From: an uncultured Eubacteriales bacterium
Lineage (GTDB): Bacteria; Bacillota; Clostridia; Peptostreptococcales; Anaerovoracaceae
Length of the DNA stretch: 64,000 nt
NCBI GenBank assembly: GCA_902790905.1
Contig: CADATO010000002.1
Location: 1-64,000, forward strand
Direction of reading: 5' to 3'
The translations under genes were made by a program, and so were the position numbers. Under the pieces are notes generated by a model. The model had not been told where the DNA came from and searched no databases. It saw nothing but the letters and a program-made list of their open reading frames with translations. Positions 52,573-60,676 of this stretch are shown piece after piece; the stretch's first letter is position 1; every line of letters starts with the position of its first letter.

Positions 52573-53901
52573 ATGGCTTTTGAGAGTCTTTCGGACAAAC
52601 TGAACGGCATTTTCAAAAACATGAAGAATAAAGGCTCCCTGACGGAGAAAGACATCGACGCCACGATGCGCGAGGTCAAGCTGGCGCTGCTGGAGGCGGA
52701 TGTCAACTTCAAAGTCGTCAAGGAGTTTGTCGCCAACGTCAAAGAAAAGGCGATGGGCGAGGATGTGCTGGCCAGCCTGACGCCCGATCAGCAGATCATC
52801 AAGATCGTTGACCGGGAACTCACCGAGATGATGGGCGGGGCCAACAGCAAACTGACCTATTCGCCGTCCGGCTTCACCACATTGCTGATGGTTGGTCTGC
52901 AGGGTACCGGTAAAACGACGACCTGCGGCAAACTGGCCAGGTGGCTGCAGTCGAACGGCAAGAAGCCGATGCTCTGCGCCTGCGACGTCTACAGACCCGC
53001 TGCGATCGACCAGCTCGAAGTGGTCGGGCAGAGTGTCAATACACCGGTCTTCACGATGCGGGAGACCAACGACCCGGTCAAGATCGCACTGGCAGCCAAG
53101 GAAGAAGCGATGAAGAAGGGCTACAACGTCCTCATCGTCGATACAGCCGGCCGTCTGGCAATCGATGAAGCGCTCATGCAGGAGCTGGCGGATATCAAAG
53201 CTGCCATCAAGCCGCATGAGATCCTGCTTGTCGTAGACGCCATGACCGGTCAGGATGCAGTCAACGCAGCCCAGGGCTTTAACGACAGGCTCGGCATCGA
53301 CGGCATCATCATGACAAAGATGGACGGCGACGGCCGCGGCGGTGCGGCGCTTTCCACGAAGAAGGTAACAGGCCGGCCGATCAAGTTCGTCGGTATGGGC
53401 GAGAAGATGGATGCCCTTGAGCCGTTCCATCCGGAGCGTATGGCGAGCCGGATCCTCGGCATGGGCGATGTCCTCTCCCTGATCGAGCAGGCTGAGAACC
53501 AGTATACAGAGGAAGAAGCGCGCAAACTGGAGCGCAAGATCCGCAAGAATGAATTCACGCTGGACGACTTCCTCGACCAGATGGGGCAGATCAAGAAGAT
53601 GGGCGGACTTTCCAAGCTCATCGGCATGCTCCCGGGACAGAACAGCAAAGCGATGAAGAACGTGGACCTGGAGAAGGGCGAGCGCGAATTCGTCGAGATG
53701 GAAGCGATCATCCGCTCCATGACAAAGGAGGAACGCCGCGACCCCGGCATTCTAAATGCGAGCCGCAGAAAGCGCATCTCCGCGGGCTGCGGGCTCCCCG
53801 TGAGCAAGATCAACAGCATGATCAAGAAGTATGAGCAGTCCAGGAAAATGATGAAGCAGTTCATGAAGCCCGGCGCCAAGCTGCCGCGGTTCCTGCAGTA
53901 A
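52573..53901 (+). CDS. ffh: Signal recognition particle protein Ffh
   Basis: Ffh binds signal sequences of nascent membrane proteins and docks with FtsY. The 442 residues have the N domain (1-90), G domain with GLQGTGKTTTCGKLA (about 105-119), DTAGRLAIDEALM and TKMDGDGRGGAALS, and a methionine-containing M domain (about 320-435) ending in the RNA-binding helix pair. AGCGGAGG precedes the ATG. The FtsY gene is not in this window, and the usual smc-ftsY genes upstream are replaced by ddl. Confidence 0.96.
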   Translation: MAFESLSDKLNGIFKNMKNKGSLTEKDIDATMREVKLALLEADVNFKVVKEFVANVKEKAMGEDVLASLTPDQQIIKIVDRELTEMMGGANSKLTYSPSGFTTLLMVGLQGTGKTTTCGKLARWLQSNGKKPMLCACDVYRPAAIDQLEVVGQSVNTPVFTMRETNDPVKIALAAKEEAMKKGYNVLIVDTAGRLAIDEALMQELADIKAAIKPHEILLVVDAMTGQDAVNAAQGFNDRLGIDGIIMTKMDGDGRGGAALSTKKVTGRPIKFVGMGEKMDALEPFHPERMASRILGMGDVLSLIEQAENQYTEEEARKLERKIRKNEFTLDDFLDQMGQIKKMGGLSKLIGMLPGQNSKAMKNVDLEKGEREFVEMEAIIRSMTKEERRDPGILNASRRKRISAGCGLPVSKINSMIKKYEQSRKMMKQFMKPGAKLPRFLQ

Positions 53902-53974
53902 CACAGCTGACAGCGCATTACGCGTGTAAATAACAATAATTAATATATAGTTAACTTAACGGAGGAAAACAAAA

Positions 53975-54217
53975 ATGGTTAAAATCAGACTGAAGAGAAT
54001 GGGTGCCAACAAGAAGCCTTTCTACAGAGTCGTCGTTGCTGACAGCCGCAAGGCCAGAGACGGCAGATTCATCGAGGAGATCGGTTACTTCGACCCGATG
54101 ACAGAGCCCGACACCATCAAGATCGATGAAGAAGCAGCTAAGAAATGGCTCGGTCAGGGTGCGCAGCCCACGGAAAGAGTCCGCAGCCTCTTCAAGAAGG
54201 TCGGCATCGTCGAATAA
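53975..54217 (+). CDS. rpsP: 30S ribosomal protein S16
   Basis: S16 binds 16S rRNA early in small-subunit assembly. The 80 residues match the family length and show [24 protein letters not shown] at the N terminus (partially quoted) and the [11 protein letters not shown] segment. ACGGAGG precedes the ATG. The 73-nt gap after ffh is AT-rich and could hold an extra promoter, though I see no clear boxes. khpA follows after 17 nt. Confidence 0.96.
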   Translation: MVKIRLKRMGANKKPFYRVVVADSRKARDGRFIEEIGYFDPMTEPDTIKIDEEAAKKWLGQGAQPTERVRSLFKKVGIVE

Positions 54218-54234
54218 GAAAGCGGTGGTGACCA

Positions 54235-54465
54235 ATGAGCGAATTAGTGGAAGTCATCGCCAAAGCTCTGGTTACAAAACCCGATGAAGTTTCTGTCACT
54301 GAGGAAAAGGACGCAGGCACCACGGTGGTCACCCTTCGCGTAGCCGCGGAAGATATGGGGAAGATCATCGGCAAGCAGGGGCGTATCGCCAAGGCTCTGC
54401 GCACGGTGGTAAAGGCTGCATCGGTCAAGACCGGAGAAAAGGTCGTTGTAGAGATCGTACAGTAA
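54235..54465 (+). CDS. khpA: KH-domain RNA-binding protein KhpA
   Basis: KhpA (YlqC) is a small KH protein that binds RNA, often with KhpB, and influences cell division and sRNA action in Firmicutes. The 76 residues contain one KH domain with the GKIIGKQGRIAKALRTVVKAAS loop (the GxxG in GKQG, about residues 42-60). It lies between rpsP and rimM, the typical order. A strong hairpin with a T run follows it. Confidence 0.93.
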   Translation: MSELVEVIAKALVTKPDEVSVTEEKDAGTTVVTLRVAAEDMGKIIGKQGRIAKALRTVVKAASVKTGEKVVVEIVQ

Positions 54466-54470
54466 ACGGG

Positions 54471-54499
54471 GAGGCACATAGTCACTATGTGCCTCTTTT
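54471..54499 (+). terminator. Intra-operon terminator or attenuator between khpA and rimM
   Basis: A perfect 11-bp stem (54471-54481 with 54485-54495, loop TCA) is followed by TTTT. A second hairpin (GGACGG 54510-54515 with CCGTCC 54523-54528) lies just before the rimM ribosome site. It could lower rimM-trmD expression relative to rpsP-khpA. Confidence 0.7.
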
Positions 54500-54543
54500 G
54501 GAGCAGACGGGACGGCAGCAGACCGTCCGGGAGGCAGTAGACA

Positions 54544-55125
54544 ATGGAGCAGAAAGATCTGATCCTGCTCGGGCAGATCACAGGCGTGGTCGGTCTGAAA
54601 GGCGAACTGAAGATCTATAGTTATGCGCAGGACCCGTCGCGGTTCGGGATGCTGAAAATGCTGTATGTCGCCAGAAAAGCGGCCGGCTCTTTGGGTGCCG
54701 ATAAAGGCGGCGCGGCAAAGCACGGCAGCGCCGAGAGCCCCTCGATGGAAGAGGTGCAGGCACATGACGTCCTTGGCGCAAGGCTCAAGGGCAGTATCCC
54801 GATCGTCCGTCTGTCGGATGTGACCGACAGGGAGACCGCGGAATCGCTGCGTCTGCATTATGTGTACATGGATGCTGCAGAGCTGCCGAAACTGCCGGAA
54901 GGGGAGTATTACGTGCGGGAACTGCTCGGCGCTCCCGTAGAGACAGAATACGGTACGGTGATCGGCACGCTGCAGGATATCCGCACGGATATGCCGCAGA
55001 GGCTCTATGAAGTGCTGCGGCCGGACGGCAGGGTCTGCCTGATCCCGGGTGTGCCCGCCTTCATCCTGTCCAAAAGCCCGGACCGGATCGTTGTCCATGT
55101 GCCGGAGGGACTGATCGAACCATGA
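54544..55125 (+). CDS. rimM: Ribosome maturation factor RimM
   Basis: RimM helps mature the 30S head and binds ribosomal protein S19. The 193 residues start with LILLGQITGVVGLKGELKIYSY, and end with a PRC-barrel domain (LPEGEYYVRELLGAPVETEYG near residue 117). An extra Gly/Ala/Lys/Ser-rich insertion (about residues 45-72) between the two domains makes it longer than typical proteins of about 170 residues. GGGAGGC precedes the ATG. Its end overlaps trmD by 4 nt. Confidence 0.93.
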   Translation: MEQKDLILLGQITGVVGLKGELKIYSYAQDPSRFGMLKMLYVARKAAGSLGADKGGAAKHGSAESPSMEEVQAHDVLGARLKGSIPIVRLSDVTDRETAESLRLHYVYMDAAELPKLPEGEYYVRELLGAPVETEYGTVIGTLQDIRTDMPQRLYEVLRPDGRVCLIPGVPAFILSKSPDRIVVHVPEGLIEP

Positions 55126-55859
55126 AAATTGATATCCTGACCATCTTTCCGGAGATGTTCGCACCACTCAAAATGAGCATGCTGCAGCGGGCGGAGAACA
55201 AAGGCCTGCTCAGCATCGGGCTGCACGATGTGCGGGACTATTCTCTGGACAAGCATAAAAAGACAGATGAATATCCGTTCGGCGGCGGGCCCGGTCTGAT
55301 CATGACCTGCGACCCGGTTTTCCGCTGTCTGGAGGACATCGGCGCCGCCGGCAAACGGATCGTCTACATGTCCCCGAAAGGACGGATGCTCGACCAGGCG
55401 CTGGCGGAGGACTATGCAAAGGAAGAGGACCTTGTGATCCTGTGCGGGCATTACGAAGGCATCGACCAGCGGATCCTCGACGGCTGGCAGATGGAAGAAG
55501 TCTCTGTGGGGGACTACATTCTGACCGGCGGGGAGCCCGCCGCAATCGTGTTCGTCGATGCGGTGGCCAGGCTCATCCCCGGCGTGCTGGCGTCCAAAGA
55601 GGCCGCCTATGAGGAATCGATCTATTCCGGTCTGCTGGAGTCTCCGCAGTACACCAAACCGCGCGAATACCGCGGGATGGAGGTCCCGGAGGTCCTCCTG
55701 AACGGCAATCATAAAGCCATCCATCTCTGGCAGTTTGAACAGGCACTGCGGCTGACAAAGGAGCGGCGGCCGGACCTGTTCGAGAAGTTCATAAAGGAAG
55801 AACGGACACTGACCAAAGAGGAGAAAAGAATAGTGGATAATGTCCTGAAACTGTTGTAA
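55122..55859 (+). CDS. trmD: tRNA (guanine-37-N1)-methyltransferase
   Basis: TrmD methylates G37 of tRNAs that read CNN codons, preventing frameshifts. The 245-residue SPOUT enzyme begins with MKIDILTIFPEMF, holds the PFGGGPGLIM segment (about 47-56), the knotted SAM-binding region LCGHYEGIDQRI and SVGDYILTGGEPA (about 107-140), and the C-terminal helical domain. ATGA overlap with rimM shows translational coupling. rplS, the common next gene, is absent. Confidence 0.96.
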   Translation: MKIDILTIFPEMFAPLKMSMLQRAENKGLLSIGLHDVRDYSLDKHKKTDEYPFGGGPGLIMTCDPVFRCLEDIGAAGKRIVYMSPKGRMLDQALAEDYAKEEDLVILCGHYEGIDQRILDGWQMEEVSVGDYILTGGEPAAIVFVDAVARLIPGVLASKEAAYEESIYSGLLESPQYTKPREYRGMEVPEVLLNGNHKAIHLWQFEQALRLTKERRPDLFEKFIKEERTLTKEEKRIVDNVLKLL

Positions 55860-55878
55860 ACTGGTACTGGAGAAGACC

Positions 55879-56925
55879 ATGCCTAAGAAGAGAAAAAGGA
55901 CATTATTCGTATTCGCTCTGATCATCATCGTTTTATATATAGTCATCGGGGTCGTGCCTTCTTTGACAGGCGCCCTTGCCGGTACGGAACTGGTGGAATA
56001 CGGCAATCTGCAGTTGTCAGATGACACCACCTGCTATATCATCCGGGACGAGACAGTCTATACGGCATCAGAGTCCGGGACGATGGATCCGATTATCGAG
56101 GAAGGGACGCAGATCAAAAAAGGGACCGATCTTTTTGCATTTACTCCGTCCTACGAGGAGCCGGCGCCTGCCGAGGATGCGGAGGCATCGGACGGCGAGT
56201 CGGAAGAGGGGGTCGCAGATGAAGCTGCCGGATCCGAGTATGACAGACTGATCCGCACCGTGACCGTCAATATCGCACCGGACAGCGGCTTCGTCAGTCA
56301 GCGCAAAGGCGTGATTTCCTATCATGTCGACGGCTATGAAGACTATTTCGACTATGATGATCTGGATAAACTCTCCCGGGAGAACACAGAAGCGCTCGAT
56401 ATAGAGCCGATGGATATCAAACGCAAGACCTGCGTTGCAGGAGAGCCGATCTATAAGATCTCCAACAACAGCGTCTGGTACATCCTTTTCTGGGTCGACC
56501 AGGAAGCGATTTCCCGTTATGAGAACGGCAAAAAGATGACGGCCGTCCTCAACGGAGAGAACATCCCCGCGACCGTGAAGAGCATCCGCGAAGCGGACAA
56601 CGGCTGGCAGGTGGTCCTGGAGACCAACCGGTACTACAGCGGGTTTGCCGTTGACCGTGTCGTGGAGGGGACGGTCATTAATACCGATGTCAGCGGGCTG
56701 CTGGTCAGCAACCACTGTCTGACCAAAAGAGACGGTGTGGTCGGCGTGTATGTCAAAAACCGGACAGGCGATTACGAATTCACACCGGTGCAGGTCAAGA
56801 TCAGCAACGGCGAGCAGAGCGTACTGGCGGAAGGCCAGTTCCTCGACGCCGATGGCAATATTGTTGAAACACTGGAAATCTATGATGAAGTCCTGGCGGA
56901 TCCGAAAAGCCAGGAGGGAAAATAA
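55879..56925 (+). CDS. HlyD-like membrane-anchored protein in the division cluster
   Basis: A 348-residue protein with a short basic N terminus, one membrane helix (about residues 7-28) and a large extracytoplasmic part. The segment ESGTMDPIIEEGTQIKKGTDLF resembles the biotinyl-lipoyl-like half-motif of HlyD adaptors, and the later GTVINTDVSGLLVSN and beta-rich region fit this fold. An acidic linker (PAPAEDAEASDGESEEG) interrupts the first half. There is no ABC or MFS export partner nearby. The gene lies between trmD and yggS-sepF-divIVA, so a role in envelope or division is possible; the function is not known. Confidence 0.75.
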   Translation: MPKKRKRTLFVFALIIIVLYIVIGVVPSLTGALAGTELVEYGNLQLSDDTTCYIIRDETVYTASESGTMDPIIEEGTQIKKGTDLFAFTPSYEEPAPAEDAEASDGESEEGVADEAAGSEYDRLIRTVTVNIAPDSGFVSQRKGVISYHVDGYEDYFDYDDLDKLSRENTEALDIEPMDIKRKTCVAGEPIYKISNNSVWYILFWVDQEAISRYENGKKMTAVLNGENIPATVKSIREADNGWQVVLETNRYYSGFAVDRVVEGTVINTDVSGLLVSNHCLTKRDGVVGVYVKNRTGDYEFTPVQVKISNGEQSVLAEGQFLDADGNIVETLEIYDEVLADPKSQEGK

Positions 56926-56946
56926 ACGCAGCTGGGAGGCGATGAA

Positions 56947-57609
56947 GTGGAAGACATCAAAGGCAATCTGGCAGCCGTGCGGGCCAACATCCCGGAGGAT
57001 GTACTGCTCGTAGCGGTCACCAAAACGCACACACCGCAGGAAATCAATATCGCGATCGATGAAGGCGTAACGGACATCGGGGAGAACAAGGTACAGGAGA
57101 TCCTGGACAAGTACGACCATGTCAAGCCGGTGCGCTGGCACCTGATCGGTCATCTGCAGACCAATAAGGTGAAATACATCATCGATAAGGTCTGCCTGAT
57201 CCACAGTGTGGACAGCCTCAAGCTGGCAAAAGAGATCGACAAACGCGCGGCGCAGCATGATCTGACGATGGATATCCTGATCCAGGTCAATGCCGCCGAA
57301 GAAGAAAGCAAGTTCGGCATTACGACGGATGAGACAGAAGGGCTGATCCACGAGATCCTGGACACCTGCGAACACGTCCGCATCAAGGGGCTGATGTGCA
57401 TTGCCCCGATGGTGGATGATCCGGAAGATGCCAGACCGTTCTTCCGCGAAGTCAAAGAACAGTATGACAAGTTCGGCGCGATCGAGCACGAGCGGCTGGA
57501 CTTTCAGTATTTATCCATGGGTATGTCCCATGACTATCAGGCAGCTATCAAAGAAGGGGCCAACCTCGTCAGGGTCGGCAGCGCCATTTTCGGCACCCGT
57601 GTGTATTGA
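56947..57609 (+). CDS. yggS: YggS family pyridoxal phosphate-binding protein
   Basis: YggS (PLPBP) keeps pyridoxal phosphate homeostasis and has no known catalysis. The 220-residue TIM-barrel protein carries the PLP lysine in VLLVAVTKTHT (about residues 19-29), IGENKVQEIL, WHLIGHLQTNKVK (about 65-77), and SMGMSHDYQAAIKEGANLVRVGSAIFG near the C terminus (partly quoted). The GTG start has GGGAGG with 7-nt spacing; a nearby ATG at 56942 is out of frame. It precedes sepF as in most Firmicutes. Confidence 0.93.
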   Translation: MEDIKGNLAAVRANIPEDVLLVAVTKTHTPQEINIAIDEGVTDIGENKVQEILDKYDHVKPVRWHLIGHLQTNKVKYIIDKVCLIHSVDSLKLAKEIDKRAAQHDLTMDILIQVNAAEEESKFGITTDETEGLIHEILDTCEHVRIKGLMCIAPMVDDPEDARPFFREVKEQYDKFGAIEHERLDFQYLSMGMSHDYQAAIKEGANLVRVGSAIFGTRVY

Positions 57610-57624
57610 TCAAAGGAGGATCAA

Positions 57625-58101
57625 ATGGGAGTTTTAGATAAGTTCAAAGATCTGATCGGCATTGAGGAAATCGACGACGATATGCTGGAAGAAGAATTGG
57701 AAACGCAGGCACCGGTCGAAAGACGCAAGGTGGAGCCCCGCGCGACCTATACACGCAACACAGTGAGAGAGAAGGTGGTACCCATGGGTAACAGAGCTGC
57801 ATCCAGTGCATTCAAACTGATGGTCATCGAGCCGGAAGGGTTTGAAGAATGCCCCAAACTCGTTGACAGTCTGAAGAGCAGAAAACCGGTCATCATCAAT
57901 CTGGAGAAGATCGACAGCGACACAGCAAGAAAGATTTTCGACTTCCTGTCCGGCGCTACCTATGCGCTCAACGGCAATGTGCAGAAAGTCGCGAACAACA
58001 TCTTCATCTTCGCGCCGGAGAATGTGGACATCGCATCCACCAACGATGCTGCGCCGAAGGGGTTTGATTTTGGCAGCAGCCAGAAAGACGGCTGGAGGTA
58101 G
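57625..58101 (+). CDS. sepF: Cell division protein SepF
   Basis: SepF bundles FtsZ filaments and anchors them to the membrane. The 158 residues consist of an amphipathic N-terminal helix (MGVLDKFKDLIG), an acidic and basic linker (about 12-70), and the conserved C-terminal domain (FKLMVIEPEGFEECPKLVDSL to GATYALNGNVQKVANNIFIFAP, about 68-140, quoted in part). AAAGGAGG precedes the ATG. It is followed by divIVA after 3 nt. Confidence 0.94.
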   Translation: MGVLDKFKDLIGIEEIDDDMLEEELETQAPVERRKVEPRATYTRNTVREKVVPMGNRAASSAFKLMVIEPEGFEECPKLVDSLKSRKPVIINLEKIDSDTARKIFDFLSGATYALNGNVQKVANNIFIFAPENVDIASTNDAAPKGFDFGSSQKDGWR

Positions 58102-58104
58102 TTT

Positions 58105-58779
58105 ATGATCACGCCTTTTGATATCGAAAAGAAGGAATTCTCCAAAGGCGTCCGCGGCTACAACATCGAAGAAGTCGATGAGTTCCTTGATCAGATCATT
58201 GTTGACCTTGAAAAACTGATGAAAGAGAACCTGCGTCTTAAGACGGAGATCGCCACACTGGAGCAGGAGAACGAAAAGTTCAAAGGCTCCGAAGGGGAAG
58301 TTGTCAAGGTTCTTGAGCAAGCCAGAAGCCTGATGGGGGATATCTCCGCCAGTGCCGAAAAGCGTGCCGAGGTGCTGATGAAGAACGCGGAGCTGGATGC
58401 GGAGCTGACGGTCCGCGAAGCCAGAGACCGTGCAGAGCGTCTGAAGGAAGAGAACAAGACGCTCCAGAAGCGGTACATCGCATTCCGCGACCGCTATAAG
58501 AAGTATCTGGAGGAAGAACTCGACCGGTTCAACTCCATGGACGACGATCTCTTCCCGATGTTCGACGAAGGCAGACTCGAAGAACTCGTCAATGCCCCGA
58601 TCGGAACAAGGGCAACGGAAACAAGACCGGCGGAGGATGTTTCTGCGCAGCAGGCGGATGACGCGGGCCGCCATACACTGGTGGCAGGCGAACTGGACGA
58701 ACTCAAGGCATCGCCCGATCCGCAGGCGGGAGAGGACCGCAGAACGCTGATCATGGATCCTGCTTCGTTCGATAAATAG
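58105..58779 (+). CDS. divIVA: Cell division initiation protein DivIVA
   Basis: DivIVA senses negative membrane curvature and recruits proteins to poles and septa. The 224-residue protein opens with MITPFDIEKKEFSKGVRGYNIEEVDEFLDQI (partly quoted): membrane-binding domain with the FxKxxRGY-like pattern. A long coiled coil covers about residues 30-155, and a flexible acidic C-terminal tail follows. It is 3 nt after sepF. Such proteins are known targets of PASTA kinases in some Firmicutes, and prkC is encoded in this window. Confidence 0.94.
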   Translation: MITPFDIEKKEFSKGVRGYNIEEVDEFLDQIIVDLEKLMKENLRLKTEIATLEQENEKFKGSEGEVVKVLEQARSLMGDISASAEKRAEVLMKNAELDAELTVREARDRAERLKEENKTLQKRYIAFRDRYKKYLEEELDRFNSMDDDLFPMFDEGRLEELVNAPIGTRATETRPAEDVSAQQADDAGRHTLVAGELDELKASPDPQAGEDRRTLIMDPASFDK

Positions 58780-58793
58780 CGGCGAGGCGCGGT

Positions 58794-59249
58794 ATGTTGC
58801 TGTATATAGCAGTCATCGCAGGCGCTGTCGCACTGGATCAGCTGGTGAAATACCTGGTGGTCCACGGGATGGCGCTGGGCGAAAGCATCCCTGTTATCGA
58901 GGGCATTTTTCATATCACCCGCTATCACAATACCGGTGCAGCGTTCAGTTCTTTTGAGGGGCAGCGCCTGCTGCTCATTGCTATGCCGGTGGTGCTGATC
59001 GCCGTCGGTCTGGGATACATGATCACGCACAGGGACCAGAGCCGTATGCTGCTTGTGCCGATCGCCATGATCATAGGCGGCGGCATCGGCAACCTGATCG
59101 ACCGGATCGCGGCCGGGTATGTCGTGGACATGTTTGATTTCCGCGTCTTCCCGATCTTTAATGTTGCGGATTCGTTCGTCACGGTAGGCTGTATCCTGCT
59201 GTGCATCTATATCCTGTTTTTCTCGGAGCGCGATAAGAAGGGGAATTAA
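58794..59249 (+). CDS. lspA: Lipoprotein signal peptidase (signal peptidase II)
   Basis: LspA cleaves lipoprotein signal peptides after lipid modification. The 151 residues form four transmembrane helices. Conserved segments are the N-terminal DQLVKYLV, ITRYHNTGAAFS (about 41-52), GGGIGNLIDRIAAGYVVDMFDF (catalytic Asp residues in the NLIDR and FNVADS contexts), and PIFNVADSFVTVG. It follows divIVA after 14 nt and precedes rluD by 3 nt, the usual lspA-rluD pairing. Confidence 0.95.
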   Translation: MLLYIAVIAGAVALDQLVKYLVVHGMALGESIPVIEGIFHITRYHNTGAAFSSFEGQRLLLIAMPVVLIAVGLGYMITHRDQSRMLLVPIAMIIGGGIGNLIDRIAAGYVVDMFDFRVFPIFNVADSFVTVGCILLCIYILFFSERDKKGN

Positions 59250-59252
59250 CGT

Positions 59253-60188
59253 ATGCCGGCAGGGGAACGTCATCTGATAGAAATCACCAAAGACGAAGAG
59301 GGGGCAAGGCTCGATGCCGCCCTCTCTCTTGCATTGGCCGATACGTCCCGCAGCTATCTGCAGAAGCTGATCGCAGAAGGCAACGTGACGATCGACGGCG
59401 TCGTCTGCAAGGTCAAAAAAACACCGGTCAAAGCCGGTCAGCAGATCGAGGTGACCGTGCCGCCTGCAGTCAGTCTGTCGGTAGAGGCGGAGGATATTCC
59501 GCTCGATATCGTCTATGAGGATGATGATCTGCTCGTGGTCGACAAACCGCGCGGCATGGTGGTGCATCCCGCACCGGGCAATCCGTCCGGCACGCTGGTC
59601 AATGCGCTCCTCTGGCACTGCGGGGACAGTCTTTCCTCCATCAACGGCGTTGTCCGGCCGGGGATCGTGCACAGGATCGACAAGGATACCAGCGGCCTGC
59701 TGATGGTCGCCAAGACCGACAAGGCGCATCTGTCGCTGTCCGAACAGCTCGCTGCGCACACGATCACCAGGCGGTATCAGGCTGTTGTACTCAATAACTT
59801 TAAAGAGGACGAGGGGACAGTGGACGCGCCGATCGGCCGCGACGAAGGCATGCGCCTGCGGCAGGCGGTGACGGAAAAGCACGCGCGGCATGCGGTGACC
59901 CACTATAAAGTGCTGGAGCGCTTCGGGCGGTATACACTGATCGAAGCACGGCTCGAGACGGGAAGGACGCATCAGATCCGCGTCCATATGGCATACATCC
60001 ATCATCCTCTTCTGGGGGATGACCTGTACGGGCGGGGGAAGAATCCGTTCGGCGTGACAGGGCAGGTGCTGCATGCAGGGATCCTGGGATTTGTGCATCC
60101 GTCGACCGGGGAGTATATGGAGTTCAGATCTCCGCGGCCGGCCTATTTCGAGGACGTGCTTGCCAGACTGCGTGCACAGGCGCGCTGA
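59253..60188 (+). CDS. rluD: RluA-family ribosomal large-subunit pseudouridine synthase (RluD-like)
   Basis: This enzyme isomerises uridines to pseudouridine in 23S rRNA. The 311-residue protein has an S4 domain (about 16-80) and the catalytic domain with GIVHRIDKDTSGLLMVAK (about 137-154, containing the nucleophilic Asp), ETGRTHQIRVHMAYI and HPLLGDDLYG. AGGGGAAT overlaps the region before the ATG. The exact target uridines cannot be told from sequence; RluD is the best match of the RluA/C/D group. Confidence 0.93.
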   Translation: MPAGERHLIEITKDEEGARLDAALSLALADTSRSYLQKLIAEGNVTIDGVVCKVKKTPVKAGQQIEVTVPPAVSLSVEAEDIPLDIVYEDDDLLVVDKPRGMVVHPAPGNPSGTLVNALLWHCGDSLSSINGVVRPGIVHRIDKDTSGLLMVAKTDKAHLSLSEQLAAHTITRRYQAVVLNNFKEDEGTVDAPIGRDEGMRLRQAVTEKHARHAVTHYKVLERFGRYTLIEARLETGRTHQIRVHMAYIHHPLLGDDLYGRGKNPFGVTGQVLHAGILGFVHPSTGEYMEFRSPRPAYFEDVLARLRAQAR

Positions 60189-60233
60189 GGATGCGCGGCA
60201 GAACATAAAAACAGAATACGCATGAAAACGAGT

Positions 60234-60263
60234 ACGGCCGCGCCTTGTTGCGCGGCCGTTTAG
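60234..60263 (+). terminator. Terminator after rluD
   Basis: A 10-bp GC-rich stem (60234-60243 with 60250-60259, loop CTTGTT) followed by a short TTT. It ends the long ylxM-to-rluD run or its last unit. The 140 bp to the next gene show nothing else I can name. Confidence 0.7.
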
Positions 60264-60401
60264 GTCATACGGAGAGATCGCCTGGTTGGATTATTGACTG
60301 AAGCAGCAAGTCAGATAATGTACCACGATTGATGCAAGTGATAGTTGCCATTCTTGCAGCGGGCTGCCGGAAGGACGACCGCAAGGTCTGTCCCGTCCGG
60401 T

Positions 60402-60527
60402 TCATAAATACCTTTTGACCATGTAGCGTACGCATTCTTCGCAGATGTATCCGTTCTTGAACGGACGGACCATGTTGGTCCTGCTGCAGATCGTACAACG
60501 GATCGTTCTGATGTCGTTCTCTTTCAT
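60402..60527 (-). CDS. 41-residue zinc-ribbon protein
   Basis: A tiny protein with two CxxC pairs (CTIC and CEEC, 20 residues apart) typical of a zinc ribbon, ending in a basic RYMVKRYL tail. The frame is open 28 codons upstream, but the Met at 60527 starts the compact domain. The ribosome site is only a purine-rich AAGAGAAGAGAG. A leftward promoter-like sequence and a perfect palindrome lie upstream. The size and basic character suggest a nucleic-acid or ribosome-associated role, but that is a guess. It is downstream of rqcH on the same strand. Confidence 0.65.
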   Translation of the reverse strand: MKENDIRTIRCTICSRTNMVRPFKNGYICEECVRYMVKRYL

Positions 60528-60583
60528 CTCTCTTCTCTTTCCCGATCCTCCGCTGGCCCGATCTCTTAGATAAGGGTAAGGCC

Positions 60584-60634
60584 AGTATACTGCCTCCGGT
60601 GACGGGTGCAAGAGAGTGTGACGATACGGTCACA
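60584..60634 (-). promoter_or_regulatory. Predicted promoter with upstream palindrome for the zinc-ribbon gene
   Basis: Read leftward: TTGCAC, 16-bp spacer, TATACT (60589-60584). Immediately upstream lies a perfect inverted repeat TGTGAC-GATACG-GTCACA (60617-60634), centred near -48 of the predicted start. A second, shorter palindrome GTCATATGAC lies at 60650-60659. The half-sites resemble CRP/FNR-type TGTGA/TCACA, but the spacing is 8 instead of 6. Confidence 0.5.
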
Positions 60635-60676
60635 TAACGTGGCGAAAAGGTCATATGACACGGCGGAGCGGTAGTC

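Noticed and set aside
60617-60634. CRP/FNR or Rex binding site
   Set aside because: TGTGA and TCACA half-sites are present, but the gap is 8 bp rather than the 6 bp those proteins need. Kept only as an unassigned palindrome.
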